64,000 nt of DNA from Armatimonadetes bacterium CG06_land_8_20_14_3_00_66_21 (GCA_002779825.1 PEVN01000512.1:1-64000); one strand, 5' to 3'; counted from the stretch's first letter, positions 9,196 through 21,183 are shown. Notes: generated from the sequence alone by a model not told the origin. Program-made: numbers and translations.

Positions 9196-10536
9196 TCACT
9201 TGGCTTGCCGCGCCTCCGCCTGCGCATGCTCTTCCTCGATCTCGGTGATCGACAGCACCGGTAGCACCTTGCAGAACAGCAGGAACAGCATGAAGAACAT
9301 GCCGAAGCTGCCGACGGTGATGCCGATCTCGGTGAGGGACGGCTTGTAGTTGCCCCAGACATACGGGTTGAAATCGCGGGCCAGCGAAGAGACGATGATC
9401 ACGAAGCGCTCGCACCACATGCCGACATTGACGAAGAGCGAGAGCACAAACAGAAAGGCAACGTTCTCGCGGAGCCGCCGGAAGAAGATCCCCAGCGGCA
9501 GGAGCACATTGCACAGCACCATCCAGTAGAAGCCCACGCGGTACTCGCCGAAGGCGCGGAACAGGAAGTGCCCTTTCTCGTAGACGCTGCCGCTATACCA
9601 CGCCATGAAGAACTCGACCCCGTAGGCATACCCGACGATCAACGAGGTCAGCAGCAGGAGTTGGGCGAGGCTCGCCAGGTGCTTGACGGTGATGTACTCC
9701 TCGAGCTTCAGGATCTTGCGCATGGGGATGACCAGCGTCAGGACCATTGCGCAGCCCGAGAGGATCGCGCCAGCGACGAAGTACGGGGCAAAGATGGTGG
9801 TGTGCCAGCCGGGGACGATGCTCATGGCGAAGTCCCACGAGACGACTGAGTGGACCGACACGACCAACGGCGTGGCGAAGGCAGCCAGGACGATGTAGAG
9901 CTGGTGGTAGTGCTTCCACTGTCGCGGCGTGCCGTTCCAGCCAAGGGACGCGATGCCGCAGATCCAGCGTCGGATGCCGGTGGCGCGGTTCCGGGTGATG
10001 GCGAGGTCGGGGATCAAACCGACGTAGAAGAACACGGCGCTGACGGTGAAGTAGGTACTCACCGCGAACACGTCCCAGACCAGCGGCGACTTGAAGTTGA
10101 CCCAGAGCTGCCGGCCGTTGGGATAGGGGAACAGCCAGTAGGCGAACCACACGCGCCCGAGGTGGATCAGCGGGTACAGCCCGGCGGTCATCACCGCGAA
10201 CACCGTCATCGCTTCGGCGGCGCGATTGAAGCGACTGCGGAACTTCGCCCGAAACAGAAACAACACGGCGGAGATCAGCGTGCCCGAGTGCGCGATACCG
10301 ACCCAGAACACGAAGTTGGTGATGTAGACACCCCACCCGACGGGGTTGTTGATCCCCGCCATGCCCATGCCCTTCATGATCTGGTTCGCCCAGGCGGCCA
10401 TGCCGCAGGCGAACACCAGTGCGCAGAACGCCACTGCCCCGAGATAGAAGAGACCGGGCTTCTTTATCGGGGCAAGGACGTCGCGCTCGACTTGCTCGGC
10501 GAAGACGACTGGTTGGGGTGTGGGTTGGGCTGCCAT
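9196..10536 (-). CDS. actC: Alternative complex III subunit ActC (NrfD/PsrC-like)
   Basis: Polytopic NrfD-like protein between ActB and ActD; start MAAQPTPQPV at 10536, or further upstream up to 10608 within the repeat tract. Confidence 0.85.
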   Translation of the reverse strand: MAAQPTPQPVVFAEQVERDVLAPIKKPGLFYLGAVAFCALVFACGMAAWANQIMKGMGMAGINNPVGWGVYITNFVFWVGIAHSGTLISAVLFLFRAKFRSRFNRAAEAMTVFAVMTAGLYPLIHLGRVWFAYWLFPYPNGRQLWVNFKSPLVWDVFAVSTYFTVSAVFFYVGLIPDLAITRNRATGIRRWICGIASLGWNGTPRQWKHYHQLYIVLAAFATPLVVSVHSVVSWDFAMSIVPGWHTTIFAPYFVAGAILSGCAMVLTLVIPMRKILKLEEYITVKHLASLAQLLLLTSLIVGYAYGVEFFMAWYSGSVYEKGHFLFRAFGEYRVGFYWMVLCNVLLPLGIFFRRLRENVAFLFVLSLFVNVGMWCERFVIIVSSLARDFNPYVWGNYKPSLTEIGITVGSFGMFFMLFLLFCKVLPVLSITEIEEEHAQAEARQAK

Positions 10537-10551
10537 GGTGGGAGGAGGCTG

Positions 10552-10621
10552 GATGGGAGCGATGGGACAAATGGGACCCATGGAGACCATCCGTCCTATG
10601 ACTCCCACAGGTCCTATGCTT

Positions 10622-10623
<2 letters not shown>
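10552..10623. repeat. Eight degenerate 9-bp units in the actB-actC junction
   Basis: GATGGGAGC GATGGGACA AATGGGACC CATGGAGAC CATCCGTCC TATGACTCC CACAGGTCC TATGCTTTC. Confidence 0.8.
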
Positions 10624-13567
<2,944 letters not shown>

Positions 13568-13580
13568 TCGGAGGGCTCCG

Positions 13581-13607
13581 GAAGGACCTCTGGGACCTCT
13601 GGGACCT
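13581..13607. repeat. Three 9-bp units in the actA-actB junction
   Basis: GAAGGACCT CTGGGACCT CTGGGACCT. Confidence 0.75.
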
Positions 13608-13628
13608 GAACGACTCATGGAGCGACGA

Positions 13629-14168
13629 TCACTTGTGGCAGGTGTAGCAGTCGACCGACGCCCCGTTCTGTCGGTGGCAGGAGACGCACCAGCCCATGGT
13701 CAACGAGCGCACTTGGCGGACGGTGGTCATCTCTTTGACTTGACCGTGGCACTCCTTGCACAGGTCGTTGGGCTGGATGCCTCTGTTGGTCTGGAAGAAC
13801 TTCACATGGCGCTTGTGGCTGAAGTACACGAAGGGCGGCAGGTTGTGCACTTTGCTCCACGGGATCGGCGCTTCGTTCTTCCAGTACTTGGTCAGCTTCT
13901 GGACGCCGGGCCGGTCGGTGGCCGCGCTCTCGTGACACGACATGCACTTGCTCATTGGCGGGATACCGGCGTGTTTGCCTTTGTCGACGTACTGGTGGCA
14001 GTCGGTGCACTTCAACCCGACGACCTGCACGTGCTTGACATGCGGGAACTCGATGGGCTGCACAGGCTTGCTCTTGTAGTCGTGCCAATAGGCCTTCAGT
14101 CCCAGCGTCGCCACCAACGCCAGGCTGAAGTACCCCGTGAGCACCGCCCCGCCGACGCGTTTGATCAT
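13629..14168 (-). CDS. actA: Alternative complex III subunit ActA, pentaheme cytochrome c
   Basis: Five CxxCH motifs (CTDCH, CMSCH, CKECH, CVSCH, CYTCH) and an N-terminal TM helix. Confidence 0.9.
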   Translation of the reverse strand: MIKRVGGAVLTGYFSLALVATLGLKAYWHDYKSKPVQPIEFPHVKHVQVVGLKCTDCHQYVDKGKHAGIPPMSKCMSCHESAATDRPGVQKLTKYWKNEAPIPWSKVHNLPPFVYFSHKRHVKFFQTNRGIQPNDLCKECHGQVKEMTTVRQVRSLTMGWCVSCHRQNGASVDCYTCHK

Positions 14169-15586
14169 TTGGCTTGTCCTGCTGTAGCCGCTGGGCTAGT
14201 GGGTTCGGGGACAGCGTTGGGCTGCGCTGGTGTCGCTGACTTGGTTTGTTGGCTTGACTCGCCGCCGCCCGGCTTCACGGGCGCGGTCCCCCCACCCACT
14301 TGCTGCAGCACGTAGGTCGCAACATTGCGGATGTCTTTGGCAGATAGCCCCAGCTTCGGCATGTTGGGGAAGTCGGGCTGGATCTTCCGCGGGCTGGTAA
14401 CGAAATCGATAAGGCCCTGCGGGTTGCCGGCGTACTTCTTCGCCGCCTCGCCCAGCGGCGGGCCGACGACCTTCTTGTCGAAGGCGTGACAGGTTGAGCA
14501 GACCTTCTTGAAGACTTGCTCCCCCAAGGTCCCGTCGCCAGCGGCGCTGCCGCCTTCCGCCTCTTCCATGGCGGCTTCGTACTTGGCCAACGCCTCTTCC
14601 CTTTCGGCGTCCATCTGCGCGACAAGGAGGGCGTTCTCTTCGGTGAGCGCGGTGGCGCGCGCCCCGCTGTCCTGCACGAACACCGTCACGACAGCGATCC
14701 CCAACAGCACCAGCGCTTGCACGCCGACGCGAGGGCGGGCTTCAACGTCGGTGATCACGCTCCACAGCTTGTGGGCACCGAGGCACAGGAACACGAGGCA
14801 GACCAGAATGGCGTTGTAGAACCCAGCCGATCGCGCAACTACAGGGGTGTGAACCGAGTGGAATGCCATCAGCAGCGGAAGCCCCATCGAGGCACCCAGC
14901 GCATGGGCGGCGCCGTGCTTCCGCAAGGTCGCAACGAACTGCGCGTCGTCTTCGTCGTCCGGGTTAGGCGTCAGCAGCACGAGCCGGACACCGACGGCAA
15001 TCCCGGCGAAGCAAAGGAACTGCAGGAACTTGGCGAGTGCGTGCCAGGAGAACATCACCTGGCACGGCAGCACCATGAACCGCCAATACTCGGGATCGTA
15101 CAACAGCGAAATGCTCCCGATGAACACCAGGTAGGTGGCCAGGAACACGCCCAACGCAGCCAATGCCAGCGGCAGGCGCTTCAGGACGGAAACGTCTGCC
15201 TGCACCGTCTTTGCGTACGCGTGCAGCAGACCGAAGGCGACGACGGCGCCCCCGAGAACCAGTGCCACAAACCGCACAGGATTGTGGGCGAAGTCGGGTA
15301 CGATCTGCGCGCACGTGAACAGGATCACCGGGATTGGCAGGATGCCGAGGGTGAGCATGGCCGCCGGCGTGCCGAGGGTCTCCATGACGACTCGCCGCGC
15401 AGCGCGCCGCGCGAACGCGTCGCCGTTCGCCACAGCGAATCCGCTGAACAGCACCGACAACGCGGTGCCCCCAACCACCAGCCCGACGTAGAGGACGTGC
15501 ACCAGCAGCACTGCAAACAGAACGAAGTGCAGCAGCGCGAGGTGCTCGCTGGTTGGGTGGGCGATGAGTTTGTTGAGAGAGTCCAT
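14165..15586 (-). CDS. Polytopic membrane protein fused to a C-terminal monoheme cytochrome c domain (ActE-like position)
   Basis: Many TM segments, then CSTCHAFDKKVVGPPL...FPNMPKLGLSAKDIRNVATYV; ATGA overlap with actA. Confidence 0.8.
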   Translation of the reverse strand: MDSLNKLIAHPTSEHLALLHFVLFAVLLVHVLYVGLVVGGTALSVLFSGFAVANGDAFARRAARRVVMETLGTPAAMLTLGILPIPVILFTCAQIVPDFAHNPVRFVALVLGGAVVAFGLLHAYAKTVQADVSVLKRLPLALAALGVFLATYLVFIGSISLLYDPEYWRFMVLPCQVMFSWHALAKFLQFLCFAGIAVGVRLVLLTPNPDDEDDAQFVATLRKHGAAHALGASMGLPLLMAFHSVHTPVVARSAGFYNAILVCLVFLCLGAHKLWSVITDVEARPRVGVQALVLLGIAVVTVFVQDSGARATALTEENALLVAQMDAEREEALAKYEAAMEEAEGGSAAGDGTLGEQVFKKVCSTCHAFDKKVVGPPLGEAAKKYAGNPQGLIDFVTSPRKIQPDFPNMPKLGLSAKDIRNVATYVLQQVGGGTAPVKPGGGESSQQTKSATPAQPNAVPEPTSPAATAGQAK

Positions 15587-15590
15587 GGGG

Positions 15591-15614
15591 AGCTGTCAGC
15601 GGTCAGCTATCAGC
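15591..15614. repeat. 7-bp tandem repeat (minus strand GCTGATA GCTGACC GCTGACA GCT)
   Basis: Read directly between ctaB and the fused cytochrome gene. Confidence 0.65.
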
Positions 15615-15620
15615 AACTAG

Positions 15621-16484
15621 TTACGGCCGAAGGGCGCCGGTCAGCAACAGCGTGCAAACAACCACACCGGCGTAGAGATTCATCTGCCGGAAGCCGAAGT
15701 TCGCGGGCAACGGCTGGTGGGGCAGCTTCAGCAGTTCTGCGGCGGCGGCGGTGAGCCAGAGCCCGGCGCCGAGCAGCACCCAAACCAGCAGGTACGAGTG
15801 CACCGAGGCGTACACCGGGATCAGCAGGCAGCACACGGCGGCGGCGACGATCCAAGCAAAGGTCGTGCGGGCCAACTGGGCGGCGGTCAGGCGCGTGGTC
15901 AGCGACGGCAGGCCGGCCCGCTGGTAGTCCTCGCCGTGATGCAACAATAGCAACCAGAAGTGCGGCACTTGCCAGAGGAAGAAGAACAGCCCGATAGCCC
16001 ACAGAGCGGGGCTGAGCAAGCTGCCCCCGGCGGCGGTCCAGCCGACGGCCGGCGGAACCGCGCCGATCAGCGCGCCCGGAATCGCCGCAAACGCCGTGCG
16101 CCGTTTCAGCGGCGTGTACACGGCGTTGTACCAAACCGCGGCCGCAACTCCGAGACCGGCCGGCAGTGCTCCGCAGCCAAGGAACAGCGTCACAGTCCCA
16201 AGCCCCAGCAGTGCCGCGATCAGTGCTGCCGCGTGCTGCAGTCGCACCGTTCCCAGTGCCAATGGCCGCGAAGCGGTTCTGGCCATCTGCCGGTCCAAGT
16301 GTCGTTCTTGGTACTCGTTGAGCGCACACGCTCCGCAGGCCAGTAGGAGAATGCCGCCGGCAACTGTAGCGGCAGCGGCGAGGGCCTCGCTGTCCCGCAA
16401 GAGGGCGCCCATCCCTGCAGACAACGCGCCCAAGAAGGCGATCCGGGCCTTTGTCAGTTGTGCCAGGCTGCGGAGCAGTTGCAT
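15621..16484 (-). CDS. ctaB: Protoheme IX farnesyltransferase (heme O synthase)
   Basis: UbiA family: NEYQERHLDRQMARTASRPL, YTPLKRRTAFAAIPGALIGAVPPAVGW. Confidence 0.88.
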   Translation of the reverse strand: MQLLRSLAQLTKARIAFLGALSAGMGALLRDSEALAAAATVAGGILLLACGACALNEYQERHLDRQMARTASRPLALGTVRLQHAAALIAALLGLGTVTLFLGCGALPAGLGVAAAVWYNAVYTPLKRRTAFAAIPGALIGAVPPAVGWTAAGGSLLSPALWAIGLFFFLWQVPHFWLLLLHHGEDYQRAGLPSLTTRLTAAQLARTTFAWIVAAAVCCLLIPVYASVHSYLLVWVLLGAGLWLTAAAAELLKLPHQPLPANFGFRQMNLYAGVVVCTLLLTGALRP

Positions 16485-16503
16485 GGATGAATCCGGGACT
16501 GCG

Positions 16504-17469
16504 CTACTTGAGCGTCTTCAGGTATGCCAAGAGGGCGGTGGTCTCTTTGTCTGTGAGCTTGGGAGGGGACATCCGCGGCTGGAAGCCCTTCACGATCTCC
16601 GCCTCGGGCGCAGCGATGGACTTTCGCACATAGGCTTCGTCCGCCACCACGGTCTTCGGTTTGCCACCGACAAGGACTGTCACTTCCCGGCCGAAGAGCC
16701 CCTTGAACGTCGGTCCGGTCAGCTTCGTGCCGTCGCGACTGTGGCACGCAAAACAGCCGTTGCGGTTAGCGAGGGCCGCCCCTTCGGCGACGAGTGGGTC
16801 GGCCTTCTCGGCCTCCATGGGCTTCGCCGCCGCCGGCGTCGATGTCGCACTCGCAGCAAGCGACGGCGCCTTGCTCTTGTACCAGCGGGTGAACTCCGCC
16901 TCAGGCATCACGATGACCTTTGACAGCATCTTTGAGTGGTCGACGCCACAGTACTCGGCGCACATGAGGTCGAACTCGCCCAGCGAGGTTGGTTCGAACC
17001 AGGCCACGTTCTCCTTGCCGGGGACCACGTCTTTCTTGATCCGGAAGGCCGGCACGTAGAAGCTGTGAATGACATCGTTGGAGCGAAGCAGCACCTTCAC
17101 CGGCTTGCCCAGCGGCACCCGGAGCACGTCGGTCTGGAGGCCGTTCTCATACGCGAAGCTCCAGCGCCACATCATCGCGGTGACCTTCACCGCCATGGCG
17201 TCCTGGGGGACGTTGCGCATCGTCCGGTACCCGAGGAAGCCGTAGTAGAACATCACCATCACAATGGCCAGGGGGATGACCGTCCAGAGAACCTCCAGCC
17301 AGGTGTTGCCCTCAATGTCCGTCGGCGTCGGGTTCCGCTTGTGGTTGTACCGGATGACGAAGTAGCTCATCAGCCCGGTGATCGCCACCAGCAGAAGCGT
17401 CGAGACGCCGACGATGAAGTAGAAGGCTGCGTCAACTTGCGAGGCGACTGTTGACGACTGCGTGAGCAT
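16504..17469 (-). CDS. coxB: Cytochrome c oxidase subunit II with C-terminal cytochrome c domain (caa3 type)
   Basis: CuA motif CAEYCGVDHSKM; C-terminal CFACHSRDG...LLAYLKTL; two N-terminal TM helices. Confidence 0.92.
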   Translation of the reverse strand: MLTQSSTVASQVDAAFYFIVGVSTLLLVAITGLMSYFVIRYNHKRNPTPTDIEGNTWLEVLWTVIPLAIVMVMFYYGFLGYRTMRNVPQDAMAVKVTAMMWRWSFAYENGLQTDVLRVPLGKPVKVLLRSNDVIHSFYVPAFRIKKDVVPGKENVAWFEPTSLGEFDLMCAEYCGVDHSKMLSKVIVMPEAEFTRWYKSKAPSLAASATSTPAAAKPMEAEKADPLVAEGAALANRNGCFACHSRDGTKLTGPTFKGLFGREVTVLVGGKPKTVVADEAYVRKSIAAPEAEIVKGFQPRMSPPKLTDKETTALLAYLKTLK

Positions 17470-17478
17470 GAAGGGACC

Positions 17479-17775
17479 TCACCTGAAGGAAACGTCCAGA
17501 AACGTGATGCCGATGAAGACTGCGAGCGTAACGGCCGCAATGAGCAGCACGTTGCGGTAGAGCGGCTCGTCGTACCTGAGATGCATGAAGATGGAGAGCA
17601 CCAGCCCCGTCTTGCAGGAGGCGATGAGCAACGCCGCCAGCACATTGAACTTGCCGAAGTGGATGCCGGCCGTCGCTAACGTCAGCGCGGTCAGCAGGAG
17701 CAGCGCGCCCCAGATCAGGAAGTAGGTGCTGTACGGCACGAGGTGCTGTTCAGTTGTGTGATCAGAGGCGTTCAT
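17479..17775 (-). CDS. coxD: Cytochrome c oxidase subunit IV-type protein
   Basis: 98-aa three-TM protein between subunits II and III. Confidence 0.78.
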   Translation of the reverse strand: MNASDHTTEQHLVPYSTYFLIWGALLLLTALTLATAGIHFGKFNVLAALLIASCKTGLVLSIFMHLRYDEPLYRNVLLIAAVTLAVFIGITFLDVSFR

Positions 17776-17776
17776 C

Positions 17777-17803
17777 GGGTCGTATCGGTCCCATGGGTCC
17801 CAT
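17777..17803. repeat. Three 9-bp units in the coxC-coxD junction
   Basis: GGGTCGTAT CGGTCCCAT GGGTCCCAT. Confidence 0.75.
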
Positions 17804-17807
17804 GGTC

Positions 17808-18602
17808 TTAGCTAACCAGATACAGCAACGGGAACAGGAAGATCCAGATGACGTCCACCAAGTGCCAGTACAGCCCCGCCAGCTCCAGCCCGCCGTAGTC
17901 GGCGTACGTGACGTTCTCCGGCGAGGCGTGCAGCTTGAGGCTCACGGACACCTCCCGAACCGAGTCGTCGATCAGATCACCGGTCCAGAGGCGCTGACCC
18001 TGATCGTTGGTTAGCGTAACGCGGCCGCCGCGCAGCTTGTTGAGTTCGTCCGGCAGTGCCCATCGCTCAACCCGCTCCGGCTTTCGCGCGATGACGATGG
18101 CCATCCAGGCGAGCACAGCCATGCCGACCAGCACGTGGAACCCGTGCAGCCCGGTCATGGAGTAGTACAGACCGTAGAACACCTGCTCGCCGGAGGATTG
18201 CTCGCCAAGGGCAGGGGAATTGGGGAAGATGCCGTGGTGCATCTTCGCCGTCCACTCGAAGTACTTGTTCACCATGAACAGAGCGCCCAGGGCGATGGTC
18301 GCGAGCAGGCAGCCCAGCGCGACCTTCTTCTGCCCGCGCTGCAGGGCCCCGATGGAGAGCGCCATCGTCAGGCTGCTCGTCAGCAGGATCGCCGTGTTCA
18401 AGGTGCCGATCAGCACATTGAGCTGCAGCGCCGCGTGGTGGAACTCCGTTGGGTTTTTCGCGCGGTACACCGAGTACAGCAGGAACAACCCACCAAACAA
18501 CAGCAGTTCCGTCAGCAGGAACAGCCACATGCCGAGCTTGGAGCCGATGGAGTCGGTGTGATGCTCGTGTTCGAGGGAGAGTTGTGCGGTGGCTTCGGCC
18601 AT
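17808..18602 (-). CDS. coxC: Cytochrome c oxidase subunit III
   Basis: KLGMWLFLLTELLLFGGLF, YYSMTGLHGFHVLVGM, YWHLVDVIWIFLFPLLY; start MAEATAQL at 18602. Confidence 0.92.
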   Translation of the reverse strand: MAEATAQLSLEHEHHTDSIGSKLGMWLFLLTELLLFGGLFLLYSVYRAKNPTEFHHAALQLNVLIGTLNTAILLTSSLTMALSIGALQRGQKKVALGCLLATIALGALFMVNKYFEWTAKMHHGIFPNSPALGEQSSGEQVFYGLYYSMTGLHGFHVLVGMAVLAWMAIVIARKPERVERWALPDELNKLRGGRVTLTNDQGQRLWTGDLIDDSVREVSVSLKLHASPENVTYADYGGLELAGLYWHLVDVIWIFLFPLLYLVS

Positions 18603-18611
18603 GGTTTGGGC

Positions 18612-18656
18612 GAGGGGAGCTATGGGACTCATGGGACCTGTAGGTCCCATTCTTCC
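18612..18656. repeat. Five degenerate 9-bp units in the coxA-coxC junction
   Basis: GAGGGGAGC TATGGGACT CATGGGACC TGTAGGTCC CATTCTTCC. Confidence 0.75.
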
Positions 18657-18665
18657 TATCCAGTC

Positions 18666-20303
18666 CTATCCAGCCCCCTCCAGTCTCCTGAAGTCATACG
18701 GCCCGGAATCCACTCTGGGGATCTCGTGGAAGTTCTCCAGCGGTGGCGGAGAACTGGTCTGCCACTCCAGAGTTGCGGCTCCCCACGGGTTGGCTTCGGC
18801 CTTCTCGCCGTGCTTCATGGAGCGGATCAGGTTGTAGGCCATCACGATGAGGCCGGCGACGAGAATCCAGGAACCGATGGTCGAAGTCAGGTGATACGGA
18901 TGGAACCGGGGCAGATAGTCGTAGTAGCGGCGAGGCATGCCCAGCCAGCCCATCACCAGCATGGGGAAGTACAGCGTGTTGAACCCGACAAAGATGGTGG
19001 CCATGGCGACGTAGGCGAGCTTCCGGTTGTACATGCGGCCGAACATCTTCGGGAACCAGTAGTGCACCGCCGCGAAGAACGCTATGCCGGTTCCGCCAAA
19101 CATGACGTAGTGGAAGTGCCCCACGACAAACGCCGTGTCGTGGATTTGCACATCCACGGACAGGGCGCCGTTCATCAGGCCGGTGAACCCACCGATCATG
19201 AACAGGAAGATGAACATCAAGGCGAACATCAGTGGCGGCTCGGGATGGATCGACCCCTTGTACAGCGTCGACACCCAGTTGAACACTTTGATGGCGCTGG
19301 GGATGGCGACGACGAAGGTGAGGAACGAGAAGACGATTCCGGCCAGGTCGCTCTGGCCGCTGACAAACATGTGGTGCCCCCACACCAGTGACCCAAGCCC
19401 GGCAATGGCCATGCTCGACATCGCGATGGCCATGTAGCCGAACACCGTGCGGCGCGCGAAAACCGGGATGATCTCCGTGATGGCGCCCATGGCCGGCAGG
19501 ATCATCACGTACACCGCGGGGTGCGAGTAGATCCAGAACAGGTGCTGGTAGAGAATCGGGTCGCCGCCCTTGGCCGGATCGAAGATGCCGACGCCAAATA
19601 CGCGCTCCAGCATGACCAGCAACAGCGTGATGCCCAGCACGGGCGTCGCCAGGATCTGCACCCAACCCGTGGCGTAGAGCGACCAGACGAACAGCGGCAG
19701 TCGCCGCCAGGTCATGCCGGGCGCCCGCAACCGGTGAACGGTCGTCACGAAATTGATCCCCGTCAGAATCGACGAGAACCCGAGGATGAACGCACCCAGA
19801 ATCGCCATGGTCACGTTGGTGTTCGTGCGCATGGCGTAGGGCACGTAGAAGGTCCAACCGGTGTCGGGCGGGCCGCCCATGGTGAAGAGCGAGACAACGG
19901 CGGTCACTGCCCCGATCATGTAGAGCCACCACGAGAGCAGGTTCAGCTTGGGGAAGGCGACATCCTTCGCCCCGATCTGCAGCGGCAGCAGGAAGTTCCC
20001 AAAACACGCCGGCAGCCCGGGCACGATGAACAGGAAGATCATGATCACGCCGTGCACCGTGAAGCACGCGTTGTACATCTGCGGCCCCATCAACTGCCGC
20101 CCGGGCGCGATCAACTCCAGCCGCATCAGCACACCGATGAGGGCTGCCACGGAGAAGAACGAGAGCTGCCCTGCCAGGTACATCAGACCGATCCGCTTGT
20201 GGTCGGTCGAGAAGAGCCAGGATAGGAGGCCCGAGTACTTGTTGCCCGACTCCTCGTAGAAGCTCAGTTCTTCGTGTGTTGTCGCAGTGGCTTCGACTGC
20301 CAT
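18666..20303 (-). CDS. coxA: Cytochrome c oxidase subunit I, A2-type
   Basis: STDHKRIGLMYL, WIYSHPAVYVMILPAMG, VWGHHMFVSGQ, HDTAFVVGHFHYVMFGG. Confidence 0.95.
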   Translation of the reverse strand: MAVEATATTHEELSFYEESGNKYSGLLSWLFSTDHKRIGLMYLAGQLSFFSVAALIGVLMRLELIAPGRQLMGPQMYNACFTVHGVIMIFLFIVPGLPACFGNFLLPLQIGAKDVAFPKLNLLSWWLYMIGAVTAVVSLFTMGGPPDTGWTFYVPYAMRTNTNVTMAILGAFILGFSSILTGINFVTTVHRLRAPGMTWRRLPLFVWSLYATGWVQILATPVLGITLLLVMLERVFGVGIFDPAKGGDPILYQHLFWIYSHPAVYVMILPAMGAITEIIPVFARRTVFGYMAIAMSSMAIAGLGSLVWGHHMFVSGQSDLAGIVFSFLTFVVAIPSAIKVFNWVSTLYKGSIHPEPPLMFALMFIFLFMIGGFTGLMNGALSVDVQIHDTAFVVGHFHYVMFGGTGIAFFAAVHYWFPKMFGRMYNRKLAYVAMATIFVGFNTLYFPMLVMGWLGMPRRYYDYLPRFHPYHLTSTIGSWILVAGLIVMAYNLIRSMKHGEKAEANPWGAATLEWQTSSPPPLENFHEIPRVDSGPYDFRRLEGAG

Positions 20304-20322
20304 TGGGTTCGGTCCTTGGTCG

Positions 20323-20349
20323 GTCCGCTCTGTCAGCTCAGTCGGATCG
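20323..20349. repeat. Degenerate 9-bp units at the SCO-coxA junction
   Basis: GTCCGCTCT GTCAGCTCA GTCGGATCG; weakest of the series. Confidence 0.4.
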
Positions 20350-21183
20350 CTCTGATGGTCTTGGCGCGGCGCGCCTGAGTCGCGGGTCGCCGGGCTCAGT
20401 CTTCTTTCGCCCGGTCAGGAACAGCCACAGCCCGAAGGACCCGGCGAACAGCAGGGTCACAAGCCCGGTGATTCGGGTGACGCTCAACAGGTACTTGTGT
20501 CCCACCGGGTCATAGCTGAAGCAGTAGAGCAGCACGCGGTTCGCCGCTTTGCCGGTGCGGCCGGCGGCTGCCTCAGCCAGCGCCATCTGCAGCTCGAAGG
20601 GCAGGAACGACGTGCCGTAGAGGTACCGGGCCACGAGCCCGTCCGGCGACAGGATGGTCAGCACGGCCGCGTGCAGAAAATCCTGTTCCCCCTGGCGCTT
20701 GTAGCGGAAGCCGACGGCGTCGGTGATCCGGTCGATGTTCTTCTGCGTTCCGGTCATGAAATGCCAGGCACTCTCGGGGAAGGGCTTCTTGAGCTGCTTC
20801 ACGTAGCTCTGCCGCTTCCCCTTGGCCATCTTCGGCGTCTCGGTCGGGTCGAAGCTGATGGTCAGCACCTGGTAGTCCACCCCAGGCTTCAGGTCGAGCT
20901 TGCCCAGCACCTCCGTCAGCCCGTTGAGCAACGGCGTGCAGATGCCTGGGCACTCGAAGTAGACCAGCGCCAGAATCGTCGGTCTATCGAGGAGGTCCTT
21001 GAGGGGGACCGTCTTGCCGTCCTCATCGAAGAACGTCAGGTTCAGTGGGACCTGCTCACCGAGCTGTTCGTCAATCCCGACCTCGACTGGCTTGCCCTTC
21101 GTCGCTTCCTCAGCGCCAGCCCTCGACGCGACAAGCGGAGCGCAGAGGGCAAGCAGCAGAGACAGCCTCCTTCGAGTTCTCAT
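20338..21183 (-). CDS. SCO1/SenC-family copper chaperone with C-terminal TM helix
   Basis: ECPGICTPLLNGLTEVL, SFDPTETPKMAKGKR, DFLHAAVLTILSPDG. Confidence 0.85.
   Translation of the reverse strand: MRTRRRLSLLLALCAPLVASRAGAEEATKGKPVEVGIDEQLGEQVPLNLTFFDEDGKTVPLKDLLDRPTILALVYFECPGICTPLLNGLTEVLGKLDLKPGVDYQVLTISFDPTETPKMAKGKRQSYVKQLKKPFPESAWHFMTGTQKNIDRITDAVGFRYKRQGEQDFLHAAVLTILSPDGLVARYLYGTSFLPFELQMALAEAAAGRTGKAANRVLLYCFSYDPVGHKYLLSVTRITGLVTLLFAGSFGLWLFLTGRKKTEPGDPRLRRAAPRPSERSD

Noticed and set aside
18135-19391. 418-aa plus-strand ORF
   Set aside because: Antisense to coxC/coxA; His/Glu/Gln-rich shadow translation.
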